Below are positions 51,881 to 64,000 of a stretch of DNA of 64,000 bases, in pieces (position 1 is the first letter of the stretch; every line of letters starts with the position of its first letter). Source of the stretch: Tanypteryx hageni (Eukaryota > Arthropoda > Insecta > Odonata > Petaluridae). The translations under genes and the position numbers were made by a program. The notes beneath the pieces are model-generated. The model saw only the letters and a program-made list of their open reading frames with translations, ran no database searches and was not told the DNA's origin. The stretch covers positions 60,142,907 through 60,206,906 of the forward strand of contig CM054115.1 of NCBI GenBank assembly GCA_028673005.1, in the 5' to 3' direction.

Positions 51881-54732
51881 CGCTATCCGTCATGACTTTA
51901 CCGTACTATTCTTCTACTACCTACTATTCCCTTTCGTCTTTTTTTACATCTATCCGGTTGTGATGTAGTGTGTGGGTGGGCCGGTTTTACTACCACCACC
52001 GAAAGTTGATTTATTAGGAATTATTTCTTTCCCATAAAAATTGCTTAGTTTCTCTCTATATCATTCTTTCTTATAATGGCTTAACTTTTTAGGGGTTTTG
52101 TTTCTGGGAAAGAAATTTTCTAGAAGTGAAGTGGTTCGGAAGAAAGTTTTTAATATGTCGAAGCCTTAGTTAAAGTTCCCTAGTGATTCACTTTTATACA
52201 ATTTGAGAAACTCACAAAGTTCGAAAACCTAAATAAATTTAAGACATTTCTTATAGTTCTTCTTACACTGAAGTGCATGAATAATCTACACAATATTGTT
52301 TTACGAAAAGCATATTTAATCTTAAACGGCTCGTAAGGTAAATCATATAATTTTGTACTTATAAACAGTCGAACAAATAATTCTTCAATGTCACGTTAGA
52401 AATACACCATGAGGTCGGTTTTCTTTTTAATTCTCCTTCTTTTCAACGTGAAGGAAAAGGTTCGCCGGTGCTAAGGCCTGGGTCTTAATAAACGAATCTT
52501 AATCTTGAACGAGTTTATCATTCCATAAACATTGGGTAAAAAATTAATCTTTCGTTATTTTGTTTTCGAAATATCACGCAATCCCTTTCGTGCGCAGAGT
52601 CTCTGATACCCCTTCAATTCCAACGCAGCGATTTTTGGGGTCTCTCGGCATGCAAATTTTTTATTCATCACTCTTTAATGTTTCGAGAACCCCAGGCTAG
52701 TATGTTTTTGTTATGGAGCATTGTCTTAAAACATTTTTTTCTGTTTTTCTTTAAAACGATATTGCGAAATGCGAAAATTTCCTTTGATGAAATTCATTAA
52801 ATGTTAATTTTCCAATAATGATCATTGCAATTCTATAAACACGCGTTTTCATCAAACATCCGTTCCTTTATGCTGTGAATTATCACTAAATTTCCAACAA
52901 CGATAAATTCATTGAATAAGCACCGAGACCGCATTTGGCAGAAATAATTCCAGGAAACACAACTGGTAAAATAATAAAAACGTTTTTCCGAATTCATCAT
53001 TGGATGCAAAATTTCTGCCGTAATAATCCCATTTCGTTTTCCCAAGGCACACTCTCTTAACCGTATCAGCGTTTTAATTTCATTTTCCAATTAAAACCGC
53101 ATCTGCAGTGTTCTGCTAGGACAACAAGAATGCAAACGTCAGCACCACCTATACGATGCTCACGTTTTTACATACCGTTTTCGTTACGTTAGCCGCGGAT
53201 GCAAATTGGATGGAGTGAAACGGCTGCACTATCACTTTTTGTCATATTTTCCTCCCCTTGATTCCCTCTTAAAATTTATCCGCCTTTATTCCGAGGATTG
53301 TTGCATTTCGAAGGCGGTGTTTTACTGTCAAGAAATTTTATTTGTAATTTTGTAAGTGCATATATACTGTGGCAGTGATGCAGTCAGAAATTTAATGTGG
53401 GGAACACGCTATTATCTGAGCACTTGTATATTGATTTTTCTGCAACGATCTTCGTGTAATGATAGGAGCTAATGAATAAAGGCACTGATTCTAATAGTGA
53501 AACCTTCAATCCACATAATTTCCATCTGACACTAGCATATTTTATGCTTTTGTTAAGATTATCTGCGACTTTGGGGAAGGATTGGAGAGGGGGCAAATGC
53601 CCGGTTGCCACTCCCTGGCTGTGCCACTGTACTGTGGCAAAAATGAAATCACTTCATGTTTGTTAAATTTTAATTTGATGTCAGATGAATAGATATCCGT
53701 TCCTTGAAATTGGTATTTTTAACTTGATATATTACGTAAAGGACACCTAGCCTGTTGAAATTTAAATATTTTTTATATTTTCCTAGTCTCTATTTCGGAA
53801 GAAGTAATGTTCTACAAAAAATGTATTATACATTTATATGATTTTCTTATATTTACTTCCAGATAGCTGTTTGTAGTGTTTCGGAATGAATGCATTATAT
53901 AATTTATATTTCTATGTCAAACAAATTATTTTAATGTGTCATTACCAATTTACGGAAGTATTAAATTTGCAACGACCCAATGAAAGTGTTCAGGTGTTCA
54001 TCGAGTTTAACCTATTTTTGTCGATATTCTATTATACTATAGGCATATAACAATTCTACTAATACTGAAGCAGTAATATAGCAATTTTTCACCATCTCTC
54101 ACCGTGAATGTACCCCTTTCCTGGAATTTACTCTTCTTTTCCACGAAGTAGATACCCTCTGAAGATCCCCGGCGAGAGGAAAATATAAATAATCCAGGAC
54201 TTACATCTCTACGTCCAGCTCTCTGGGATAGGTTCTCTCCTTATCCCAGCGTCTCGGGGCATTCGGGTGGCTTCGATGGCCGTAGATTCCGAGAGAATGA
54301 AGTGCCTGGGAGGTGGTCGAACTCTCCGTCGAGATTTTCCGCATTCCCTGAATCGTAAATTTTAGAGTCCGTAATGTAGATCCCGCTTAGTGGCTCCGCC
54401 GCCTTACAAACCTGAGAAAGTCATATACGCGAGGAAAATCATTAAAAAATGTCTTTAAAATGTTTTCTTTACGATATATCGAATAACTGAAACGTGTCTT
54501 TTATATGGATTTATGGTTTACTTGCGGTTTGTATTTTTTATGCGAAAGTCATTAACGAGAGATATTTCGTTCCCTTTATTTGATTTAGTAGGCGCTTTTT
54601 CAACATTAACATTAACTAAAGGAATGGAATTACTGTTGTTTTGATTGCTATAATAAATATTGTATTGGAAAAGACGAATAGAATTGAATTAACATTCACT
54701 GAATTAAAAAAAAAATACTTTTACCATTATTG
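51881..54732. other. non-coding region
   Basis: No supported gene. A perfect 8-bp hairpin, CTGGGATA with TATCCCAG, lies at about 54222-54250. The short frames around 53384-53666 show no recognisable domain. Confidence 0.45.
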
Positions 54733-55015
54733 CAGGGGTCCCCAAACTTTATGAGAGGGCCACATAGGAATATTGAAAGTGCTAGGCGGGCCGGATCGCA
54801 CAATAAAATCGTTTCAAAATCTAAAATAATTTATTCTATAAGGATTACCTAAGCATACATGCATATATAACTATAAGTAAACGTGAATAAATGTAAGAAA
54901 AAATTCTAATGCGAACAATGCGCCTGTTTTATATTGGGAACACTGATTTTATGATGTTCAATAAAATTTCCGCGTGCCGGATAAAACCCTTTCGCGGGCC
55001 GGGATTGACTACACC
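54733..55015 (+). mobile_element. hAT-type element fragment
   Basis: Starts CAGGGGTCCCCAAACTTT, a familiar hAT terminus, with GGGCCACAT and GGGCCGG subterminal words. A second GGGCCGG word appears near 54995-55005, but the matching inverted right end is missing, so the element is truncated. Confidence 0.65.
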
Positions 55016-58000
55016 ATTAGTCGTAAGTATCTCATTACGTAAATATAAATACGACTAGGAAAATGATGTATTTCATATATTGAAATTATTCCTCAATAAA
55101 TTTTACTATAGGAATATCTTATAAACTCGAGTACTTAAGCGTTCCTCCTGCTTATGGTACCTCCATTCAGATATTAATGGACTTGGGGATTCCATATTGC
55201 AACGGTCTGAATCAATAACCCAAATTCGCGTCGAAGAATCCGTCTTTCCCTTGAAAGCATGAACTGGAATTTGCGCGTTTCCAAATAGGAATATATTTTC
55301 CATTTTAGCCGGCCCCATTCCCCTCTTTTTTATAGTATTCTCCATCGCTGCAATACCCTCTCAGAATCTTTCATTTATATCCCACGCCTGCAGTTTCATT
55401 GTGTTCCTGGGTTCATGCTATCCCGACACGAAACATACATTCTCCTTTCTTTTTCTACCGCCATATTCCACATGCAGGAGTTTCGTCCATTCTGCCGCTA
55501 CCATCTTTCAATTGTGCGAAGAAATAGCGGCGGGATACAAGGCATCCTGGACGCGTTCTCGCAAAATCTCTCCCGTTCTTTCCTGTCTTTTTGTTATTAT
55601 AAACGTTTTCCAGCTTGTGGTTTTAAAGAAAGTATACAGTTATTTACTGTACTACAGTGCAATTTTTTATTGCGACCGATAAATCCAGTTATCGGAAAAG
55701 ATGTTTCCTGATAAAATATTTTTTTAACTTAAAAGAATTAATATAATAAACAATGAATTATTTTTATATTCCTATTATAATATTATTAATTCTAAATAAT
55801 TTTATTTTGAATTGAATTTTAATTTATTGGCCCAAAAAATAAGAAAACCTTCTTCCGCGCGAGATAATAATAATTATTTTATATATCAGTTTTTAACTCC
55901 TTACTTCGTTGTTATCAAAATTTAACATCATAGTAGGTTTATTTAAAAATTATAATCCATTTTCGAAATATATTTTAGAGTAACTCAGCAATAAATAGCA
56001 CGGTATTATAAGTCGGCGCATGACAGTTCTATTGGGGATCTTAATTACGTATCTGAGAGGAATACTGACAACAAATTTCATCTTTCCCGCTTAAGTAGTT
56101 TTTGTGAGGTAAGGTTACAAAAATACAGGCTGGCAAACATACTAACTTATGAAAACTACTCCTAGCAACAGTAAAAAACATTTTGCTTGTTTAAAAAAAA
56201 CAGTGTTTTGCGATTATTATGGGATATCGGCATGCGGTTTATCTGGAGGACAAAGACGGGGAGATTTGGCACGATAAGTGGTATATCGAAGCGGGAGTGT
56301 TAGCGATGTCAAATTGGGTCGACCACAATTTCTCGTCGCCGCGCCATCGCGGCCTTTCCTCCTATTCCAAATAAGTCACCATTTGGGTTTAATGAGGCTC
56401 ATTGGAGTAAAATGGAGTTCCCGAGTTAAAGAGATGCACGGACTGCATTCCGCAACGCAGCGCTTTTGCAGGCGAACCTTATTCCACCGCGGTATCCCAT
56501 GTTCCATCATTAGTTTTCTCCCCCGGATCTTTCCTTATCCGCCCTAATCTACCGCCCATTTTGCACTTTAGCCGAATAAATTATTGCGCCAACTAGAGAG
56601 CGCCACCCGCTTTGCCGAATGTAGCACAATGAGTAACCCTTGATTGTAATGGAAACTGGCGGAAATCATATTTAACTTCTTGGATACAAGTGCTAAAACC
56701 GGGGATTTGATTATTCCGCAAAGCAATGTGTAACTCGGAACACAATTATTGCGATAATTGACTACACGCTACCAAACTTAAATAAATTTTTTTCAGAAGA
56801 AAATAACAACTATGTATCTCCCACGCAAATTTATTTGCGCGACCATAAAATGAAAATATCATTTCTATTGTAAATAAATTTGCAAGGCCAGTTTTGCTAA
56901 ATATAATAACTAGCATCGTCAGGGACCTGTCGGACATTTAACTTTGTGTGAAAGTTACATACTAGTTGTTCTTTTCGTATGAAATATGATTTTCACTTAC
57001 TACAAAGTTGAGCCGAATTCCTTAGATTATAATACACATTTTACTGCGTCAAATTTTTATTCATATTGGAAAATATCATATTCTAACTAATTTTTGTATA
57101 AATCGTCTTGGACCATAACAAGTAAATATTCAGGAATATCGCATCCAGCATTGGTCGGCATACCTAATTAAGAAAACAATTTGGAAAGCACATTATAACT
57201 TTATTAAAAAATGAAAGTTAGCTCAGTTTTGAAAATAATTCTCAAGTGATATTTCTCCTAATCTTCGACCTTATTTATTCTGAGAAATAGCGGTAGTAAT
57301 GATTCTGCGTCACGTTAACGAAACCGACATTTTTCGTGCAGAGCGTTATCTTGAAGTCATTTTCCTCGTTCCAAGGTATAGTATCTATGATTACGATACA
57401 AAACAAACATAATGGAAAAGGAATAAACCCCATATAAATTCAGAGAATCCGGATCATTCGATCGGCGAAGGATGGCGCCTAGAGCTAGAATCTGTTCGGT
57501 CGAGTTATAAATACGAAGGCGAAACATAAAGATGTTTTTAATATCGAGGGAAGAACATACTCCATTCTTCTGGGAATAATGCAAGAGGATATATAATCTT
57601 CTCTCTCAGTGGCATCCCACGCTTGGGGCAGTGTTTTTAATAACTTACAATGTTTTTCTACTAGGAAAACCTCCCGTTCTCTATATCTTGTTTCACTCTC
57701 CATCTTTAACCTCCTCGAACCCAAAATTCCCTTCTTATTCTCTCCCTCTCTCTCCCTGCCTTCCAACTTCTCCTAATCTCTTCTCGTAATTCAATTAAGT
57801 CCAATTCATCCCGTGGCATTCCTGACCAAAACAGCTCCTTCATCCCTTTACATATATCCTCGCCTCGGGCAGTTTACTCCCGGTCTGAAAATGTTTTAAA
57901 TAATCTTCTCGTTCGCCAATGAAATGAATTTTCCTTTCACTCGAGAGAGGGAAAACGTTTTTAACGAGGCATTTGTTCCTTAGTCGGAGGTACTTTGTTG

Positions 58001-61000
58001 ATATCCTTTGTGAGGTTTGAGAGAGTATTTGTTTCTTCATGATCTTAGAATTGAAGTTTCCTCTTCCTTTGACTATGTGACCTAGAAATATAAATTTATG
58101 GTTACAAAACAATCAATTTCACCAAGGTGTAACAACATGCGTTTACATATATTTGGCAGCCAATAATTTAAACTATTGTGTGTGTACATAAAAATTTCGT
58201 GAGACAATATTTTGTGATTTTACTTTTTTCCATCGCAGGAAAGATGCTTGTGTGCTTTTCTTTCTGCTTGATTTCTTGTCCTCCTATACCCGGTTTTCGG
58301 TTCATATAACTGACATGAAAGACGGTCAATAAGAATAACATTTTTTTCATCCAGAGCGATCATTAAGAAATTTTCCTATGCTGCAACTACGTATGCTAGA
58401 TGGAAGCGTTTAAACGTATGTTAACTATTTATACAGTAACGAAAATGTTCTCTTTATATAATCTAACACAAAGGTAAATTTATAAATATTTAAATTCCGA
58501 TAAAGTTTCTCATTCACTTTACCTTTGCTCAAAAATCAGTAATGGAAAATATAGGCTGTTATTCATCACAGTATTTATTGGAGTAGATAATTCAAATGCA
58601 ACTCCTAATTTCCCGTAAAATTTTACGAGGACATATATTAGTGGTAAGAAATCGATAGATTTATGAAGACAGCTTTCCATGATTATTGCCATTAATAACT
58701 GTCATACATTTTGATACCGACAGCAACATGACGTGCAATTATTCTTTAGATGATGGAAGCACGGTTGATTTCCCTTTGCACATTTGTGCGCTAATGAAAG
58801 GAAGTTATACAGAGAAATTGGACGTGGTGATTTATCCACTAATAGTTTTCGGTAATGAGTTTATGCACACAGCACATTACTCATTTTAGTAAACTTAATG
58901 TATCACAAACTGAACTTTTGCATACCTTCGTCCAACGCAAGTTTCCCCAACGCGGACTTGTTTATAAGCTGTAAAATTAATGAAACACATATTATCCCAC
59001 ACAGATAAAATTTATTTATAAGCGTCTTGAATTGAGACACGCGCCGCATTTTGCGTATTTTCTAGCGTAAGAAACGGAAAAGTTTTTTTCCGTAAACTAT
59101 TAAGTTTGCGCTACGCGGTTTTACCCTCTTGTAAAACCTTAATCACTGCATTGCGTAAGGAACTATTTTATCTCCCTAAAAAGTTTTAAATAATTAATTT
59201 TATGCCCTATTTTCTGATTTTATCCAATTATTCTTGGAAATAGTTTGCGAGATACAATGTAGTTATTTTTCTTTCTCAAATCTTAAAAAAATGATTAATT
59301 AACCAAGAAATAGAAGAGAGAAACTACTTGTCAAAGAAAAGATAAGAAATATTAGAAGGGCTCGAGGTTCCTAAACATGCACTTTTCAGCTTCGCGCAAG
59401 AGCTACGAGGGATGGATAGATTCAGAGTCAAATGGAGTTGAGGTGATAAAAATCTGAGGATATGGTCACAGAACTTTCTGCGCATTTCTCCTGAAACTTC
59501 ATTCCGCTTCGAACTCCATTAGACGGGCCTCTGGGCTGTCAAGCGGTGAGAGAGAGAGCAGTCTAATAGAACTGACTAGAGAAATTCTCCTTCAGCACTT
59601 GTTCTTGAAACTGAAAAGATAAATACGAACCTCTGGTTCGGAGGGAAAGTTCATAAACGTGTTTTGCGCTATTACCTAATGAGTTTCTGGGTAATATGAA
59701 TTTTCAACTTTTCCGGGACGCAATATATTCTTACCAGTATTTCGAGCAAACAAAAGACAAATATTTTGAGTTAAGTTAAAAAATAGTGAAAACATTATAG
59801 CCCAACATGGTTTCTTTCGCTCGTCGATTGTTAATTTAAACAATTTAACATTTAACCGTGGAGTGCTTATCGTACATTCATAGAAACGCTGCAGAATATA
59901 TTTGGATTTGGGAAATCTAATGGTTACAATCATACTCATCACTGAATTGCTCTGTGTTTTTCCAAATGAAATCTAAAGTGCACAAAGATGAATCTTGATA
60001 GTCATTCAAGATTTTCAAATACCAGTGAATGATTATTAAAACCAATAAATTAGTTTTTAAAACATAATTGATTCCTTCCGATTATCAGATTTCTTGATAA
60101 AATTTTATAAAATGCCGTTATTATCGACTGACGTGACTGGATCATATTCCACTATATTGCCACGATACATTATTAAGTTGAGGAATTAATTATTTTAACG
60201 AACTAAAATGGAATTTTTAAAGCAGTGAAGTGGTTTTAAGTGAAAACTTTCTTTTGATTGTATATGAGGAAGTGAATTTAAACTTAGTCCTTCATTCTGG
60301 TGCAAGATTTTTTTTCAGAATTGCTCTTCTTATTTATTTCAGGAATGCGCTGATGATATCACATATACAGATTGTACGTATTCATAGTAATTTGTTTTAT
60401 CACTATTAAATTTCCATGAATTTAATTATTTATAGATTGATGATTATTTGCATTGTGCTAGTATCTTACGAAATATTTTTGTTTTCCGGAAGACACGCCT
60501 ACGTTTAAGAAAACTAAAAACCTTGAAATAAAAATACCAGCATGTTTTAACAACATATGACTAAAATTTACATTGGGTGTGAATTATAAAAAGTCATGGA
60601 AAATTGTTTTTAGATTAAACACGCAGAGATTTCTATTTTTAGGCATCCTACAATATACTTAACTAGGTAAATAAATCTTGGAAGTTTGTTGGTTATAATT
60701 TAAATAATATTTTGGGTAGTTTTTAACAAAAACCTTTTCTTTTCTTATGAAAATTATCCAGAAAGTTAGTGCGAGCTTAGAAGTTATACTCTGCGCACTT
60801 CCCCCACATCCCTGCATTTAAATTCACAATGTGATAATTCAGATTCGGCGTATCTAAACGAAGGGTTAATAATTCGCAATCCATAATGTAATTCGAAGCA
60901 ATACTGAGTCATTGGAATTGAAATTATGGTAAAATAACTGTCTTCACTTTCTTTAGCGTAATTTCAAGATGTCATCTTTTCGCCGCTCGTATTTGAACCC

Positions 61001-64000
61001 ATGCGCGAGCATTATCATATAAATTAATAGGAAGAGAAAATAGAAATATTAGCGAAAATATTGGAGCTTCATTTGTTGACGCAATATGAAAAAGCGCATT
61101 TTATTTATTGAGGTTTTTTCAGAATTGTAAACTTAAAATTATTTATAGATTCGGTAATGTTATTATATGACAGAAAGTAGCTTATTCAATAATTAAATTA
61201 AAATTTTTAATTTATCATCTTGCATATATTCTTAATTTGGAAATTTTGAAGGCACCCCCTCCCACCAATTTTCCAAAACATTTCTTAGCCGTGTAATCAG
61301 TGGCATTATAAAAAACACGCGCACAAATTTCAGTCTTCTATTTTATACCGTATACTGGCTATTTTAATTAAACGACTGCACCTATGAACAGACCGAATGA
61401 GACAGACATAAGGGCGCTCATAAAATGAAACGTGCTGAAAATTAGGGGAATCATTTACCCTTCCAAAGCCGCGCATAGGACTCGTACTTAACTTTGAATA
61501 TGTTCGGCACAGAGCTGCAAGATTCTCGAAAAAATTTGATTTTATGAAAAGAAACTAATCGTTATCAAACAATTTGAATTGTATGTCGCTAGATGAATCG
61601 ATAACGATATTTATATCCAACGCTCTGTGTAGCTATTATATTTCTGACGTATTTGTTTTCAGGTAGAAGTGAAAGTTTCTTACACGATAGGAGAAGGGAC
61701 TGACTGAGATATTGTCCGTCGACCGTTAGACCCTTAAGACTCCGATATTAGCCTTACTTCTGGGGCCATCTCTACAGTTTGCTTAATACCTCTTCTTCTC
61801 TGGGCAACTCAAATGCACTGTCCTCTTACTCTCTCACCACATAAATACCATGTTGAGAATTGTTCCTGTTTTCACGACCATAAATGCTTGATTTTACCAA
61901 TTGGAAAATTATAAATAATGCAGTCGCATTTTTTCTTGCATTATTTTACAAGTTTTAAATCCTCTAACGCAAATTCCATAAAAAGAGCAAACTTCTCTAA
62001 TTTTCTTCTTACTTGTGATTTAGAAAAACGTAAATATTGCCATTGATTTCGTTGTGTATTATATTATTTACTGATTGGAGAATCTGCAATTTCTTTAAAA
62101 TTTATCCATTTCGTCGGTGCATTTTTATATTCCTAAGTAAGGTAAATTTATCAGCTTAAACAAATGTGTGTTAACGTATTTAAAAGAGAGGTAATTATCC
62201 TAATACTTGAAATTTATTCGGCATCCTCATTATCAGTTCCTGGCAATTTCTGGTGGAGATTTTGATGAATAAATTATTTTCTATCTCATGATGGAGATAA
62301 GTCAGGATATGCATAATCTGACCAACGATTTGTTCATTCGTTTGCCGCACAAATTACCACAGATCAGTTCTAATCTTCGGATAATGAAGTTATTACTCTG
62401 TATTAATGCCCACTCAATTGAGTAAATGAACCGATGGAATTAATAAAGTTTAAATCAAATGGGGGAATAACGATTATGTATGGATAAAGCAGAACAATCG
62501 TATTGCAATTACCGGAGAATTGCGAACGCCCCGAAATTATCGGAAGAGTGACAAAAAGTATACGGAAAAAACAACACTTGGTAATACTTGATCAGTTTAA
62601 AAATAAACGCGGTACTCTTCTAATTCGTATATTTTATTGAAAACGTAGGATTCAGTCGCGCGTCTTGTCCCAATTAGATTCGTTCGCTATGCATAAACAC
62701 AAAGTACAGCGCGCGCATAAAATCACGGAATACCGTCTCAAATGTTTACCGTTTCACGCGGGGAGATCTATCTGTCCGTTAAATGTTCATTACTCCCTGT
62801 TGTCGCTTAATACCGCTCACGTGCGGTTTAAGTACAAATTTACGCGTTAGACGGGTGGCCGATCTCCGCGGCAGATCAATCGGAGGCAATCTCTCCCCGC
62901 GCCAGATTCTCTTTCTCTTTGTCCTTGACCTTTTCCCTTTTCGTTCCCCTTTTTACTTTCCAAGCACATTGGTCTAACGTCGCATTTCACTATTCCTTGC
63001 CAATTTGATCCCTATGGACCCCTTTTCCCACGAGCTCGGGCATGTATGTCTAATTCGGAGGATATTCGCCGGAAAAACGGCACGTGTCTCTCGCGGCCCC
63101 GGTCTGTGTCTATTGTCTCTTCCGCAACGTCCTTTGAGCTATCGCGTGGTGCGAGAGATCATGCATGCATCGTCAAAAGGGAGCGGAAGGGCGAGCGGGG
63201 CCGAACGACTCGCGGTTGCTCATCGGAGTGGGATTCGAGCACTCGAGTGTATTTCCGACCGATAACGAAGCTGCTTGTCGGAAGATTAAAGCCTGTTTTC
63301 ATTTATTTGTTGGACCGATGAAGAGAGATTTGTCCCCTAATTGGCGGAAGTAATGGAGTGCAACGAAGGTTCTTGTTAATTTAGTGCACCCGCGCACGCA
63401 TATTGGGCGTATCTGAATTGTTTTCACTATTTTGAAAATGTTTATTTAATTGGTTTTATTTATTTGATCGTCTCATAAACAACGCTTTACATAAATGTAC
63501 TATATCAACGACATTGGGAAAGGGAACAGACGACCATGCCCTCGACAATATTCAACTCGAACATTGAGAGGATGACACTCCACAATCCTTCTTCCATGGC
63601 CAACGAATCATTCATAAATTGCAATTGCAACTCATTGAGAGATGACAGTGACTACCGTTGAAATATACTCACGCAAAAAGTAGTAAAAATTACTGTTTAC
63701 AACATTAACATTTATGAACAATCAGGTATAATTTAAAAGTATTTGGATACCAAATACCCAAATCGAATGGAATATATAGGTATGTTAACAGAGCAACATG
63801 ACCATTTACGTAATTTTTCATAGATAAACAAAAGAATGCATTTTTGTCATAAAAGTAATTTACTCCTCAATGGATGAAATGGTAATCATAAAAAATGACA
63901 ATCTAATTTTAGAACAAGTGTGTTCTTCTTTCGGCACATTACAATTTTGTAAGCCTGGAAATGTATTAAAGAATAAAATCCTCCCTCGCCTCATACTTTC
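55016..64000. other. non-coding region
   Basis: About 9 kb without a supported gene, RNA or element end. The part at 62850-63360 is richer in G+C and contains several overlapping frames with Arg/Gly/Ser bias, none with a recognisable domain; it could be regulatory or an unrecognised exon. The remainder is AT-rich. Confidence 0.4.

Noticed and set aside
54222..54250. Perfect 8-bp hairpin CTGGGATA/TATCCCAG
   Set aside because: A single short hairpin with no gene or element nearby; expected occasionally by chance.
63005..63353. Overlapping Arg/Gly/Ser-rich frames in a GC-richer patch
   Set aside because: No motif, no splice context that I could defend, and three frames equally open.

Overview
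This window looks like a piece of an AT-rich animal genome, most likely an arthropod (possibly an insect). That is an inference from the mix of transposons: a Polinton/Maverick, a Penelope-like element, a CR1-type LINE, Helitron ends and several hAT and pogo-like elements, set in long AT-rich non-coding DNA with pyrimidine/purine tracts and microsatellites. I found no host protein-coding exon, rRNA, tRNA or CRISPR array that I could defend. Nearly all recognisable coding sequence belongs to mobile elements.

Layout. 1-3290: non-coding, with one copy of an interspersed repeat. 3300-5480 (minus): degenerate CR1-like retrotransposon (PHD/SGNH ORF1, endonuclease, RT mostly deleted). 5481-14948: non-coding with a (CA)n tract and purine/pyrimidine blocks. 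14949-17166: Helitron-type element with two 3'-end-like hairpins. 17981-18787: non-autonomous hAT with 8-bp target duplication. 20189-33852: Polinton of 13,664 bp with 860-bp inverted repeats and a perfect 6-bp target duplication (TATATT). 34190-36367: repeat copy plus a decayed hAT transposase. 42993-43971: hAT element with a pogo/Tigger-like element nested inside. 46074-50239: Penelope-like element flanked by a 12-bp duplication, carrying an inverted partial copy of itself. 51000-51880: long pyrimidine tract. 54733-55015: hAT fragment. The rest, including 55016-64000, holds nothing I can name.

The Polinton is the main object. Its genes sit in convergent and divergent blocks. A leftward virion block has a PLA2-domain protein, an adenain-like protease and a truncated penton-like protein. 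A rightward block has the packaging ATPase, a conserved Polinton protein, a fiber-like repeat protein and a chromodomain integrase. A leftward replication block has a candidate OB-fold protein and the protein-primed DNA polymerase B. A right-hand accessory block holds a small acidic ORF, a PPP1R15/GADD34-like protein and an orphan 187-residue protein. Replication, integration, packaging and maturation genes are intact. The major capsid gene is absent, and the penton-like gene runs into the left inverted repeat and stops there.

The most notable observation is the 103-residue gene at 31470-31781. It combines a PP1-docking RVxF motif with the ARKxxW...DRxRF signature of PPP1R15/GADD34-type eIF2alpha phosphatase cofactors, the same module used by herpesvirus ICP34.5 and African swine fever virus DP71L. 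If real, this Polinton carries a gene for relieving translational shut-off. Other points of interest are an A11 slippery tract between the PLA2-like and protease frames, two stop-2nt-start junctions, a six-repeat fiber-like protein, a 5'-leader intron and iterated repeats in the intergenic spaces.
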